A stretch of DNA of 64,000 bases from Candidatus Woykebacteria bacterium RBG_13_40_15. Its GTDB lineage: Bacteria; Patescibacteria; Microgenomatia; Woykebacterales; RBG-16-39-9b. Location: NCBI GenBank assembly GCA_001816655.1, contig MHCP01000015.1, positions 98,842-162,841 of the forward strand. The letters run 5' to 3'. The position numbers and the translations under genes were made by a program. Shown piece after piece: positions 13,584 to 22,854 of this stretch. Below the pieces are notes generated by a model. That model searched no databases. It saw only the letters and a program-made list of their open reading frames with translations, and was not told the origin of the DNA. Each line of letters starts with the position of its first letter. The stretch's first letter is position 1.

Positions 13584-13853
13584 ATGTCGCTTGAAAAAGA
13601 AGAAAAAAAGAAAATATTGGAGGAATTTGCCCAGCACCAAGGTGATACAGGAAGCCCAGAGGTGCAAATTGCTCTTTTGACCGAAAGAATAAAAAGACTA
13701 ACGGAACATTTGAAGGGTCATAAAGGGGATGTTCATTCCCGAAGGGGCCTACTTCAAATGGTTAATAAGAGGCGTAGGATCCTCATGTATCTAACAAGAA
13801 AAGACCCAGACCGATATAAGGGTATAGTTGAAAAAGTTGGCCTTCATAAGTAA
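13584..13853 (+). CDS. rpsO: Ribosomal protein S15
   Basis: An 89-residue S15 of standard length, binding 16S rRNA at the central-domain junction and contacting the large subunit (bridge B4). Recognised by the run HQGDTGSPEVQIALLTERI, followed by LTEHLKGHKGDVHSRRGLLQMVNKRRRILMYL. It is followed by a structured leader and pnp, the same rpsO-pnp pairing as in many bacteria. Confidence 0.97.
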   Translation: MSLEKEEKKKILEEFAQHQGDTGSPEVQIALLTERIKRLTEHLKGHKGDVHSRRGLLQMVNKRRRILMYLTRKDPDRYKGIVEKVGLHK

Positions 13854-13887
13854 GTCACTTGCACATATATAGTAAAATAGTTAAACC

Positions 13888-13979
13888 GAGAATCAAGGCA
13901 ACTTGATAGGGGAGAAGTGATCTATAATCAATCTAAGTTGGTTGTAGGTCATGGCTCCCCGTATCTCTTCTTGATTCTC
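13888..13979 (+). promoter_or_regulatory. Structured pnp leader with alternative stems
   Basis: Outer stem GAGAATCAAG (13888-13897) with CTTGATTCTC (13970-13979), middle stem GGGGAG (13909-13914) with CTCCCC (13955-13960), inner stem of 14 pairs, 13918-13931 with 13938-13951, loop TCTAAG. ATCAAG (13892-13897) can instead pair with CTTGAT at 13902-13907 across a GCAA tetraloop, excluding the outer stem. The position matches the RNase III-processed, PNPase-autoregulated leader known in E. coli, but the sequence is different and the function is inferred. Confidence 0.75.
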
Positions 13980-13995
13980 CAAGATAAAAAATTTC

Positions 13996-16071
13996 ATGGA
14001 TAGAAGAAAATTAATAAAAAAAGAAATAACTTGGGCAGGCAAAACCCTGTCGCTGCAGTATGGAAAAATTGCGGAACAAGCGGATAGCGCTATTTTGGCC
14101 CGTTATGGCGACACTATGGTTTTGGCTACTGTGGTTTCAGCGCCGCCGCGTGAGGACGTGGACTTCTTCCCTTTAAGCGTTGACTATGAAGAGAAGCTTT
14201 ATGCAGCGGGTCGAATTTCTACATCCCGGTTTATAAAAAGGGAGGGGCGCCCAACAGACGAAGCAATTTTGAACGGTAGATTAATTGACCGTTCAATAAG
14301 ACCTCTTTTCCCTAAGGATTATTCGAATGAGGTGCAGGTAATAGTAACTGTTTTATCGTACGATCAAGAGAATGATCCAGATATTCCTTCGCTACTTGCT
14401 ACGAGCGCTGTTTTGCAAACCTCCCCTATTCCTTGGGACGGCGAACTTGTTGGGGTTAGAGTTGGTTTTGGCAATGGGGGCTTTCTTTTAAACCCAACAA
14501 AAAACGAAGAGTCATTTTCAGACATGTCTCTAACTGTTTCTTTCAACAAGGAAAAAGTCGTAATGATTGAGTGTGGGGCCAATGAGATAGCCGAAGATGT
14601 TATTTTGGAGGCTTTAAAGTTTGGTAGAGAACAAGCAAAGCCGGCGCTCGAGATGATTAGTGAACTAGTAACCGAGGTTGGAGCTGAAAAAGCAAAAGTC
14701 GAAAAAGAAAAAATAGATGAAAAACTCGAAGCAGAAATTGTCTCTTTTATTAAAGAGAATTTCAAAAAAGACCTCTTTGATCCTGATAAAAGTGGCAAGG
14801 AAAGCGTCTTCGAGGACATGAAAGAGAATTTGTACGAAAAATTTGAGGGGAAGCTGACAAAGACTGAAATGAGTAAGATTTTCGATACGACAGTTAAAAA
14901 AATGGTTCGTGAAAATATTGTTCAGGACGAGAAAAGACCCGATAACCGCCCTCTAACGGAGGTAAGACCAATAGAAATTGAGGTTGGGGTTTTGCCCCGC
15001 ACACATGGGTCGGCTATTTTTAGACGAGGGGACACTCAGGTTTTGAGTGTAGCGACGCTGGGTTCGACCTCCTTGGAACAATTAATAGAGGGAATGGAAG
15101 GGGAAGCGAAAAAGCGATTCATGCATCACTATACTTTTCCTCCCTTTTCCACCGGAGAGGTTCGCCGCTTAGGGTCTCCAGGAAGGAGAGAAATTGGGCA
15201 CGGGGTTTTAGCAGAAAAATCCCTAGTCCCTGTAATTCCTGAGGATGACAAATTTCCATATACTATCAGAGTAGTATCCGAAGTCTTGTCTTCCTCTGGT
15301 TCGACATCTATGGGAAGTATTTGCGGTTCAGTTCTTGCCCTGATGGACGCTGGGGTTCCAATTGCAGCACCTGTTTCTGGTATAGCCATGGGGTTGGTAA
15401 TTGAAGGAGAGAAATACAAAATCTTAACAGATCTACAAGCGTTGGAAGATTTTTATGGGGATATGGATTTTAAAATTGCTGGGACTACCAAAGGGGTTAC
15501 AGGAATTCAGCTTGACGTAAAAATCGATGGCTTAAACGATAAAATTATATCAGAAACCCTTTCAAGGGCAAAAGAAGGAAGAGCCTTTATACTCGACCAG
15601 ATGTTAAAAGCTTTGCCAAAATCAAGAGAAGATATCTCAAAATACGCACCAAAAGTAATGGTTGTTAACATTCCTCAGAAAAAGATAGGCGAGGTTATTG
15701 GTAGTGGTGGTAAAACAATTAATAGAATAATTGACGAAACAGGTGCAGCAATTGATATTGATGATGACGGGACAGTCCACATAACAAGCACGACAGAGGA
15801 GGGCTTGAACAAAGCAGCGGATTGGATAAAAGGACTCACTCATGAAGTTCGCCCCGGCGAAATCTATGAGGGAACCGTAAAGAGAATAATGCCGTTTGGG
15901 GCAATGGTCGAAATTTTACCTGGAAAAGAAGGGTTGGTACATATTTCTCAGCTGGCTACATACCGGGTTGAAGACATTAACAAAGAAGTGGAAGCTGGCC
16001 AGAAATTTAAAGTAAAAGTACTTGAGATTGATCATCAAGGACGAGTAAACCTCACCCGCAAAGGGGTATAA
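13996..16071 (+). CDS. pnp: Polynucleotide phosphorylase
   Basis: A full-length PNPase of 691 residues, the trimeric 3'-5' phosphorolytic exonuclease of mRNA decay. Two RNase PH domains (about 1-240 and 310-545) are joined by an all-alpha linker. The second contains the phosphate-binding and catalytic region, with SSSGSTSMGSICGS and GDMDFKIAGT. KH (VIGSGGKTINRIIDETGA, about 565-585) and S1 (YEGTVKRIMPFGAMVEILPGKEGLVHIS, about 615-690) follow, and the protein stops right after S1. Expression is probably controlled by the leader at 13888-13979. Confidence 0.97.
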   Translation: MDRRKLIKKEITWAGKTLSLQYGKIAEQADSAILARYGDTMVLATVVSAPPREDVDFFPLSVDYEEKLYAAGRISTSRFIKREGRPTDEAILNGRLIDRSIRPLFPKDYSNEVQVIVTVLSYDQENDPDIPSLLATSAVLQTSPIPWDGELVGVRVGFGNGGFLLNPTKNEESFSDMSLTVSFNKEKVVMIECGANEIAEDVILEALKFGREQAKPALEMISELVTEVGAEKAKVEKEKIDEKLEAEIVSFIKENFKKDLFDPDKSGKESVFEDMKENLYEKFEGKLTKTEMSKIFDTTVKKMVRENIVQDEKRPDNRPLTEVRPIEIEVGVLPRTHGSAIFRRGDTQVLSVATLGSTSLEQLIEGMEGEAKKRFMHHYTFPPFSTGEVRRLGSPGRREIGHGVLAEKSLVPVIPEDDKFPYTIRVVSEVLSSSGSTSMGSICGSVLALMDAGVPIAAPVSGIAMGLVIEGEKYKILTDLQALEDFYGDMDFKIAGTTKGVTGIQLDVKIDGLNDKIISETLSRAKEGRAFILDQMLKALPKSREDISKYAPKVMVVNIPQKKIGEVIGSGGKTINRIIDETGAAIDIDDDGTVHITSTTEEGLNKAADWIKGLTHEVRPGEIYEGTVKRIMPFGAMVEILPGKEGLVHISQLATYRVEDINKEVEAGQKFKVKVLEIDHQGRVNLTRKGV

Positions 16072-16081
16072 GTTTTCTTTA

Positions 16082-16693
16082 ATGGAAAAAAGCAGACTTT
16101 TACAGCTAGCCAAACAAATTGAAGTTTGCCGCCGTTGCGATTTATATAAAGGTGCAAAAAACGCAGTTCCCGGCGAAGGAAATCCCAAAACAGGCATTTT
16201 ATTTATAGGGGAAGCCCCTGGTTTTAATGAAGATATCCAGGGTTTACCATTTGTCGGCAATGCTGGTAAATACTTAGATAATTTGCTAACAAAGATAGGT
16301 TTAAGTCGAGGGGATGTTTTTATAACAAACATGGTGAAGCACCGACCACCTGAGAATCGGGATCCTAGTTTTGGTGAAATTGCAGCTTGTAATGCATGGT
16401 TGGAGGAGCAACTGACAATAATAGAGCCAAAGGTTATTGTTACATTGGGTAGGCTAAGTTTAAATTATTTTTTGCCAAACGCAAAAATATCAGATGTTCA
16501 TGGGCATCCGTATCGTGTCCGAAATTATATTGTTTTACCGATGTATCATCCAGCAGCTGCTTTAAGGAGTATGCAGATAACAACAGAATTAGAGAGCGAT
16601 TTTCAAAAAAACCTAGAATTACTAAATAATCCAGATCTTAGCAAGCATATTACGGAATCGTATCAGGACAGCGGGCAGGCCAGCCTTTTTTAA
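16082..16693 (+). CDS. Family 4-like uracil-DNA glycosylase
   Basis: The 203-residue protein resembles thermophile-type 4Fe-4S uracil-DNA glycosylases that excise uracil from DNA. Motif A is GEAPGFNED, the Asn-containing region is FVGNAGKYLDNLL, and the C-terminal motif is MYHPAAAL. Three of four cluster cysteines are seen (C16, C19, C103); the remaining one, usually in KCRPP, is His87 (KHRPP), so the cluster may have a Cys3His set or be altered. It is ten bases after pnp and followed two bases later by the RNase J gene, so they are probably cotranscribed. Confidence 0.87.
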   Translation: MEKSRLLQLAKQIEVCRRCDLYKGAKNAVPGEGNPKTGILFIGEAPGFNEDIQGLPFVGNAGKYLDNLLTKIGLSRGDVFITNMVKHRPPENRDPSFGEIAACNAWLEEQLTIIEPKVIVTLGRLSLNYFLPNAKISDVHGHPYRVRNYIVLPMYHPAAALRSMQITTELESDFQKNLELLNNPDLSKHITESYQDSGQASLF

Positions 16694-16695
16694 AT

Positions 16696-18393
16696 ATGAG
16701 TAAAAAATTTAAATTAAATGAAAATAGAAGCTATTACGGTAGAGGAAAGTTGAAATTTTTGCCGCTTGGAGGTAATGGTCAAGTGACAAAAAACATGTTC
16801 GTTTACGAATATGGCAGTGATATTTTATTAATTGATTGCGGTATGGGTTTCCCAAGTGAAATGCTCTACGGTGTTGATATGGTTATCCCAGATATTTCTT
16901 ACCTTGCTGATAAACGTAATAAAATAAGAGCATTCCTAATTACCCATGGACACGAAGACCATATTGGGGCTCTGCCGTATATTATTGATAAAATTTCTGT
17001 TCCAATTTATGCCACGAAGCTAACAATTGGGTTAATAAAAGCCAGATTAAAAGAAGCAGGAAAACTTAATTTTGCTAATTTTGTTCAAGTAGAGCCTGGA
17101 AAAAGATATCAAATCGGCTCCTTTTCAGTAGAACCTTTCCAAGTAAGCCATTCGATTCCCGATTCGGTTGGCTACTACTTAAGTACACCCTTAGGTAGCT
17201 TCGTTCATACGGGGGATTACAAATTTGACTGGAGCCCGATTGATGGAAGAACCACTGATGTTGAGCGGTTAACAGAGTACGGTAAAAAAGGAGTGCTGGC
17301 GCTGATGAGCGATTGTTTAAGAAGTGAGAAACCAGGAACTACATTGTCGGAGGCGGATATTGGAAAAAATTTTGAAGAGGCAATGAGGGAAACAAGCGGG
17401 AGAGTAATCATCACAACCTTTTCCTCCAATGTTTCAAGAATACAGCAAGGTATAGATGCCAGTATAAAAAACAATCGCAAGGTATCAATTGCCGGAAGAA
17501 GTATGGAACAAAACGTAAAAGTTGCAATAGATTTGGGTTATTTGAAAATTCCAAAAGATGTAGTAGTAGGCTTAAATCAAATAGACAAAATCCCCGACAG
17601 AAACCTAACTTTAATTGTCGCTGGAAGTCAGGGTCAACCAGGAAGTAGCTTATCGAGGATTGCAGCTAGCGAACACAAATTTATCAATATAAAAAAAGGG
17701 GACTTAATTATTTTTTCTGCTGACCCGATTCCTGGAAATCAAGACTCTGTATATGAGATGATTGACAATCTTTCAAAACTCGGGGCAATAATAAAATACT
17801 CTGATATAACTTCTGATTTTCACGTATCTGGGCATGCGTCACAAAGTGAACTGATGCTTATGCTTTCACTGGTTAGACCAAAATACTTGGTCCCAATTTC
17901 AGGCATGCACCGGCAGATGCAACAGTATGCACTGCTTGCAAGAGGAAACGGAATACCTTCTCAAAATATATTTGTTGTTGACGAAGGTGGCCTAATAGAA
18001 TTTGACGAACATGGTGCAAGAACCTGTGGTGAAGTAGAAACAACCAATGTTTTTGTGGACGGAATTGGCGTTGGGGACGTTGGCTCAATAGTTCTTAGAG
18101 ACAGGAAAACTTTAGCTGAAGAGGGAATTGTAGTAGTGATAATTACGATCCATAAAAAAACAAGCCAATTGATTGAGGAGCCGGAGATTGTTTCACGAGG
18201 CTTCGTTTATATGAGAGAAAGCGAGGATCTTATGAAAGAAGCAGTAAAAGTAGTAAAAAAGAGCATAGGAAACAATGGAAGAATTAAAAATTGGATGGTT
18301 ATCCGCGAAAGAGTAACAGAGGACCTTGAAAAATTTCTTTTCCAAAAAACCGCCCGCCGCCCAATGGTCCTGCCAGTGATTATTGATGTTTAA
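16696..18393 (+). CDS. rnj: Ribonuclease J
   Basis: A 565-residue metallo-beta-lactamase/beta-CASP nuclease with endonuclease and 5'-3' exonuclease activity in mRNA and rRNA processing. Zinc-binding HGHEDHIGALPYI lies near residue 85; HTGDYKFD near 174 gives further ligands; the beta-CASP region contains VSGHAS near 375. The C-terminal part (about 460-565) is the usual oligomerisation domain, ending in RRPMVLPVIIDV. Clustering with pnp puts two RNA-decay enzymes together. Confidence 0.96.
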   Translation: MSKKFKLNENRSYYGRGKLKFLPLGGNGQVTKNMFVYEYGSDILLIDCGMGFPSEMLYGVDMVIPDISYLADKRNKIRAFLITHGHEDHIGALPYIIDKISVPIYATKLTIGLIKARLKEAGKLNFANFVQVEPGKRYQIGSFSVEPFQVSHSIPDSVGYYLSTPLGSFVHTGDYKFDWSPIDGRTTDVERLTEYGKKGVLALMSDCLRSEKPGTTLSEADIGKNFEEAMRETSGRVIITTFSSNVSRIQQGIDASIKNNRKVSIAGRSMEQNVKVAIDLGYLKIPKDVVVGLNQIDKIPDRNLTLIVAGSQGQPGSSLSRIAASEHKFINIKKGDLIIFSADPIPGNQDSVYEMIDNLSKLGAIIKYSDITSDFHVSGHASQSELMLMLSLVRPKYLVPISGMHRQMQQYALLARGNGIPSQNIFVVDEGGLIEFDEHGARTCGEVETTNVFVDGIGVGDVGSIVLRDRKTLAEEGIVVVIITIHKKTSQLIEEPEIVSRGFVYMRESEDLMKEAVKVVKKSIGNNGRIKNWMVIRERVTEDLEKFLFQKTARRPMVLPVIIDV

Positions 18394-18426
18394 CCTGACG
18401 TATCCTCTATCGTTTCACTTACTTTC

Positions 18427-19026
18427 CTAAAGTGCTCCGCACTTAAATAAAATAACCCCCCCTTCCTGATCATAGTAATACTCATCTGTAAAAGATTCTG
18501 GAGCAACTTCTTCGTCGGCACCAAACCCGTATATTTCCTTTAACTGGGGGAGGGTGTACCTGGGAGCCCAAGTCATGGGCTGTTTTTTGAATCGATGGGC
18601 GATTTCTTCTGCCTGCTTTTGGATTTCTGAAACCCAAGCTGTACCGTTTTTAATTATGATTTTAACATCCAATTCCCGACTGTCCGCTCGTTCAACAACT
18701 TCGCCCAATTGCCTTCCGAGTTCTTGATTTTCAGGTGAAAGAGTATCGTAATCAATCATTATATATGCAAATCCCGTTTGGACGCTTTCTTTATTTGCTG
18801 AGGTAGATCGTGTATGGACATTTTTATCGTATAATTCTTCGCACGCTGTTACTAGAGGAGTCTCAACTATGTCTCTTATATCTTCTCTCTTTCGGATTGG
18901 CCGGTAACTTTGTTTAATAGGCGCGACTTCATCTAATCTGACTGGTGTTTCTTCAGGCCTCTCAAGGTCAGGATTTTGTGTTTGCGGGCCGATTTCCTCT
19001 GGTGAAGGGCCGGGTATTTCGCTCAT
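18427..19026 (-). CDS. Hypothetical protein, 199 aa
   Basis: The only minus-strand gene between dnaK and the rpsI region. I do not recognise it. The N-terminus is proline/glutamate-rich and probably disordered (about 1-45); a folded part seems to follow (YIMIDYDTLSPENQELGRQLGEVVERA, then LDVKIIIKNGTAWVSEIQKQAEEIAHRF). No signal peptide or membrane segment. It is divergent from ftsK; 108 bases separate the starts. The 3' end converges with rnj. Function is unknown. Confidence 0.72.
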   Translation of the reverse strand: MSEIPGPSPEEIGPQTQNPDLERPEETPVRLDEVAPIKQSYRPIRKREDIRDIVETPLVTACEELYDKNVHTRSTSANKESVQTGFAYIMIDYDTLSPENQELGRQLGEVVERADSRELDVKIIIKNGTAWVSEIQKQAEEIAHRFKKQPMTWAPRYTLPQLKEIYGFGADEEVAPESFTDEYYYDQEGGVILFKCGAL

Positions 19027-19096
19027 GATTTAATTATTGCTGCAGGAGAAGAAGTAAGTCAAATTAATAAACGATGGTCTTGAAGCAGTCATTAGC

Positions 19097-19125
19097 TTGA
19101 ACCCCAGAGTAATTGAGGGTATAAT
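19097..19125 (+). promoter_or_regulatory. ftsK promoter
   Basis: TTGAAC (19097-19102), 17 bases, TATAAT (19120-19125). The ATG at 19135 is only nine bases on, so the transcript is nearly leaderless. Confidence 0.75.
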
Positions 19126-19134
19126 TACCTCACA

Positions 19135-21231
19135 ATGCCCTATCGTCGAAGAAAGTACTCAACAGGTTTTTCAAAGATCAAGCTAAAGAAAAAGACTTTC
19201 CAAGCACTGGCGGGATTGGTTTTTATTTTGGCTGCGGGTATTACTTTGCTTTCACTTTTCAGTGTTTCATATCCAGCAGTTCTGCTACACGAACAACTTG
19301 TAAAATATTTCGGGTTTATTACGCCACTTCTGCCAATTGCCCTAACAGTAGCTGGACTCTTCCTTTTGAAAGTAAAGCTACCAATCACTGGGGCGAACAG
19401 TGTGGCTGGGCTATATCTATTCCTGCTTTCGATCCTTTCGTTGGTGGCCACCTTTTCCCCAGCAAAAGGGGGAGTTGTTGGTCAGTCTATCGCTGATATC
19501 TTAAGTCAAACACTTTCCAAGCCAGGGGCCTTTTTTACCTTTTTTATTTTGATGCTTGTTTCGATTGTGGTCTTTTTCAACACATCTCTCGAGACGCTAA
19601 TAAACGTTCTTGGGCTTGCCGGTTCTGCTACCCTTTCTTTTCTTAAAGCCGTATTTGCCGGAAAAGAAGGAGAGGAAGAAGAAAAAGAACCAACATTTAC
19701 TACGAGAGGTTTAGATAATCAAGCGAAGGCCGAAAAAGAAGAGGAACTTCCTAGTATGAAAGCTCCGATAACTAATTTGCCTGGAAGCGAAGACGTTTGG
19801 GAATACCCCCCCATTGATTTGTTGACAGATAGTCTTGGTGCGAAAGCAACCCGTGGGGATATAAAACAAAGTGCAGCAATTATTGAGAAAACTTTAGAAT
19901 CGTTTGGTATTCAAGCAAAAGTTGTTGAGGTAAATATGGGTCCGGCTGTTACCCAATACGCACTCGAAATTGCACTCGGAACAAAACTAACAAAAATTAC
20001 CTCTTTAGCCAATGATATTGCCTTGGCGCTAGCCGCTCCTACGGGGACAGTTCGTATAGAAGCGCCAATTCCTGGAAAATCATTAGTTGGTATAGAAGTA
20101 CCAAACCTGACATTAGAAATAGTACCGCTTAAAAACGTCTTAACCTCCGCACAAATGCAAAAAGCGAAATCAAAGGTAGAACTTGCGCTGGGCTTAGATG
20201 TTTCTGGCCAATCAGTGGTTGATGACTTAGCTCGAATGCCTCATATGCTTATAGCAGGTAGTACTGGTTCTGGTAAAAGTGTAGCGATCAATGCCTTTAT
20301 CGCAACAATTTTGTTCCGGGCCTCTCCCAACGAAGTAAAATTTATTTTAGTCGATCCAAAAATAGTCGAGCTTTCAAATTGGACGGGCATTCCCCATCTC
20401 CTAACCCCCGTTATTAATGAGCCGGAAAAGGTACTCTCGGCACTTCGTTGGGCAATTGGGGAAATGGAAAAAAGATACAAATTATTTGCGGAAATAGGGG
20501 CACGCAACATAAATATGTATAACGAGATGAGCGGCTTCCAAGCCTTGCCCTATATAGTTATTATTATCGACGAGTTGGCAGATATCATGCTGTTTGCTCC
20601 AGTCGAGGTTGAAGATGCTATCACTAGACTTGCCCAAATGTCCCGAGCTGTCGGGATCCATATGATTTTGGCAACACAACGCCCAAGTGTCGATGTTTTG
20701 ACAGGATTGATAAAAGCCAATATTCCCTGCCGGGTTTCATTTAATGTCACAAGTCAGATTGACAGCCGGGTAATTATTGACCAGGTTGGTTCCGAAAAAT
20801 TACTGGGAAGGGGAGATATGCTTTATGTTCCGCCAGACGCATCGAAGCCATCAAGAATCCAGGGAGTTTTTGTCTCGGAGCCGGAAATAAACAGGTTGAT
20901 TGGCTTCTTAAAGAAATCCGGAATAGAACCTCAATATACCGAAGAGGTAACGACAACCCCGGTTTCAAAATTAGCCGGTAAGAAAGGGACAGAAGATGAA
21001 CTTTTTGAAGAAGCGGTAAAAGCTGTTGTTCAATACGACCGTGCAAGCGCGTCATTATTGCAGAGACGTTTACGTATCGGTTACGCAAGGGCAGCAAGGC
21101 TTTTAGACGAGTTAGAAGGTGCTGGTGTTGTGGGAGTAGCCGATGGTAGTAAGGCGCGAGACGTTTTGGTAAAAGATGCGGAAAGAGTAATAGGTAGCGC
21201 GTCCAAGGAGGGATCTGAAGAAAAAGGCTAA
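19135..21231 (+). CDS. ftsK: DNA translocase FtsK/SpoIIIE
   Basis: A 698-residue translocase that pumps chromosome ends through the division septum. Four membrane segments lie in the first 160 residues (about 25-48, 60-80, 88-107, 131-153). After an acidic linker comes the motor: Walker A AGSTGSGKS near 374-382, Walker B YIVIIIDELADIM near 470, and the ATQRPSVDVLTGLIKANIP segment typical of FtsK. The C-terminal gamma winged-helix domain, which reads orienting KOPS-like sites, is present (LFEEAVKAVVQYDRASASLLQRRLRIGYARA). The linker is short compared with E. coli. Confidence 0.96.
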   Translation: MPYRRRKYSTGFSKIKLKKKTFQALAGLVFILAAGITLLSLFSVSYPAVLLHEQLVKYFGFITPLLPIALTVAGLFLLKVKLPITGANSVAGLYLFLLSILSLVATFSPAKGGVVGQSIADILSQTLSKPGAFFTFFILMLVSIVVFFNTSLETLINVLGLAGSATLSFLKAVFAGKEGEEEEKEPTFTTRGLDNQAKAEKEEELPSMKAPITNLPGSEDVWEYPPIDLLTDSLGAKATRGDIKQSAAIIEKTLESFGIQAKVVEVNMGPAVTQYALEIALGTKLTKITSLANDIALALAAPTGTVRIEAPIPGKSLVGIEVPNLTLEIVPLKNVLTSAQMQKAKSKVELALGLDVSGQSVVDDLARMPHMLIAGSTGSGKSVAINAFIATILFRASPNEVKFILVDPKIVELSNWTGIPHLLTPVINEPEKVLSALRWAIGEMEKRYKLFAEIGARNINMYNEMSGFQALPYIVIIIDELADIMLFAPVEVEDAITRLAQMSRAVGIHMILATQRPSVDVLTGLIKANIPCRVSFNVTSQIDSRVIIDQVGSEKLLGRGDMLYVPPDASKPSRIQGVFVSEPEINRLIGFLKKSGIEPQYTEEVTTTPVSKLAGKKGTEDELFEEAVKAVVQYDRASASLLQRRLRIGYARAARLLDELEGAGVVGVADGSKARDVLVKDAERVIGSASKEGSEEKG

Positions 21232-21247
21232 AAATTGGTAGGTTTTT

Positions 21248-22141
21248 ATGAGGACAGTAGGTGAAATTTTAAGTGAGGCCAGGAATAAAAGAAACCTAAG
21301 CTATGAGCAGGTTGAAAAAGAAACAAAGATCCGGAAAAAAATAATTAAGATTCTGGAAGAAAGTGACTGGAGTAGCCTCCCCCCAACTTACATCAAAGGG
21401 CTCTTAAAAAACTATTCAAGTTATTTAGGATTGGAAGAAAAAAGAATTCTAGCTTTTTTCAGAAGGGAATACGATGAGAAAAAATCCCTATCGGGAGTAA
21501 AACCTGTGGCAAAATTACGTACTGGTTTTCGATTTACCCCTGGTGTTGTTACAGCCTTTTTGTTTGGCCTGGTCACACTGGCAGTAGTTTGGTATTTATT
21601 TTCCCAGTACCAGTCTTTTACAGCGCCCCCGAAATTGGAGATTTTAGAACCCAAAGACAATATAAAAATTTCTTCCATGGAGGTCAATGTCGTTGGGCGT
21701 ACTTGGAGCGATTCAATTTTAAAAATTAACGGCGAAACAGTGCAAGTTTCTCCCGGAGGTACTTTTTCAGTTGCTGTTGGACTAAAAGAAGGTAATAACA
21801 CCTTGACGATTACCGCGGCTAATAGATTTGGAAAAATTAGTAAAGTTACAAGGACTATTTTGGTCGAATTAACAAAACAAAAAACAAGCACATCTTCAAG
21901 CGAGAAAAATCTGAGCCTTACCCTACAAATTCTGAATAAATCTACCTTCGTAACAGTTGAGGGGGATGGAAAAGTATTTTTCGAAGGGCTAATGTTAGCG
22001 AATACAAAAAAGGAATTTACAGCAAAAGAAAAAATCAAAATCAAGACCGAAAATGGAGCCACAACAAAAGTGGTAATCGATGGGCAAGAATTAATTTTAG
22101 GAAAAGAGGGAGAAAAGGTGGAAAAAGACTTTACCCTATAG
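21248..22141 (+). CDS. RodZ-like helix-turn-helix membrane protein
   Basis: The 297-residue protein begins with a Cro/RodZ-type helix-turn-helix (VGEILSEARNKRNLSYEQVE, about 1-75, ending LKNYSSYLGL), followed by a basic stretch, one membrane segment (about 97-118, VVTAFLFGLVTLAVVWYLF), then an Ig-like glucodextranase-B-type domain (about 127-210) and a beta-rich C-terminal domain of the DUF4115 kind. RodZ links MreB filaments to the membrane and controls cell shape. The order HTH-TM-extracellular domain fits RodZ, but no mreB is in the window. Its start is 16 bases after ftsK. Confidence 0.78.
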   Translation: MRTVGEILSEARNKRNLSYEQVEKETKIRKKIIKILEESDWSSLPPTYIKGLLKNYSSYLGLEEKRILAFFRREYDEKKSLSGVKPVAKLRTGFRFTPGVVTAFLFGLVTLAVVWYLFSQYQSFTAPPKLEILEPKDNIKISSMEVNVVGRTWSDSILKINGETVQVSPGGTFSVAVGLKEGNNTLTITAANRFGKISKVTRTILVELTKQKTSTSSSEKNLSLTLQILNKSTFVTVEGDGKVFFEGLMLANTKKEFTAKEKIKIKTENGATTKVVIDGQELILGKEGEKVEKDFTL

Positions 22142-22211
22142 GTAAAAATAACTCTTGCTAACAATATAGAAACTTGCTATTCTTGCTCTACTTTAAAAAT
22201 AAACTGCTCTA

Positions 22212-22496
22212 ATGGACGCAACAACTTTTCTTCTTGTAATTATATTTTTAGTCGCGGTCGTTTTAATAGCGGTTGGAGTTTATCTAATCATTGTTCTAAC
22301 TGAATTCCGAGCCACAATACGTCACACGAATAAAATCTTAGCTCACGTGGATTCCCTTCTTGAAATCGTAGATAATAAAATTGCCCGGCCAGCAAGTTCA
22401 TTGGTTGGAATTTTGGGAGTAGTAAAGGACGTAGCCGATTTATTTAAAGATTTCCAAAATAAAGTGCATAAACATGGAGAATCACACGAGCGATAA
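22212..22496 (+). CDS. Small membrane protein, DUF948-like
   Basis: The 94-residue protein has one N-terminal membrane segment (about 4-28, LLVIIFLVAVVLIAVGVYLIIVL), then an amphipathic helical region (EFRATIRHTNKILAHVDSLLEIVDN) as seen in DUF948-type proteins, and a basic end. It overlaps the next gene by 23 bases, suggesting coupled expression. Such pairs with a YtxH-like protein are often linked to general stress in Firmicutes; the role here is unknown. Confidence 0.72.
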   Translation: MDATTFLLVIIFLVAVVLIAVGVYLIIVLTEFRATIRHTNKILAHVDSLLEIVDNKIARPASSLVGILGVVKDVADLFKDFQNKVHKHGESHER

Positions 22497-22788
22497 TAAA
22501 AATGAAGAGGGCCTTTTTAAAGGGTTGTTTTTTGGCGTACTTGTTGGGGTTGGTTTAGTTTTATTTCTAAACAGCAAAACTGGAAAAGAATTTGTAGAAA
22601 AAGCTAAAGAAAAAATTGACGAAGTTCTCTCCGAAGATTTAGAGGAAGGTGATTACGAGGAAACGGTGGATGAAAATGTAGTACCAGCACCAGTTGAATC
22701 AAGCGCGCCAGCAGTAACTGAAACAAATGAGGAAACAGCAGAACCAGTAGAACCCCCACACAGATTTTTTGAGAAAAAGGAAGAATAA
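22474..22788 (+). CDS. YtxH-like small membrane protein
   Basis: A 104-residue protein: hydrophilic start, one glycine-rich membrane helix (about 16-32, GLFFGVLVGVGLVLFL), then NSKTGKEFVEKAKEKIDE, the typical YtxH continuation (TGKE.R.K..E), and an acidic proline/glutamate-rich tail. It overlaps the upstream membrane gene. Function unknown. Confidence 0.72.
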   Translation: MENHTSDNKNEEGLFKGLFFGVLVGVGLVLFLNSKTGKEFVEKAKEKIDEVLSEDLEEGDYEETVDENVVPAPVESSAPAVTETNEETAEPVEPPHRFFEKKEE

Positions 22789-22796
22789 GCTTTTCT

Positions 22797-22825
22797 TTGC
22801 AATCTACCCACAGTTCACATATAAT
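22797..22825 (+). promoter_or_regulatory. alaS promoter
   Basis: TTGCAA (22797-22802), 17 bases, TATAAT (22820-22825), with the alaS ATG 29 bases on. Confidence 0.75.
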
Positions 22826-22854
22826 TTGAGCTAATCTGCCTTTACCTAAATAAA

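Noticed and set aside
21421..22164. Long minus-strand open frame opposite the RodZ-like gene (247 codons)
   Set aside because: It covers the sense gene almost exactly, its composition is that of a reverse-complement shadow, and there is no start signal.
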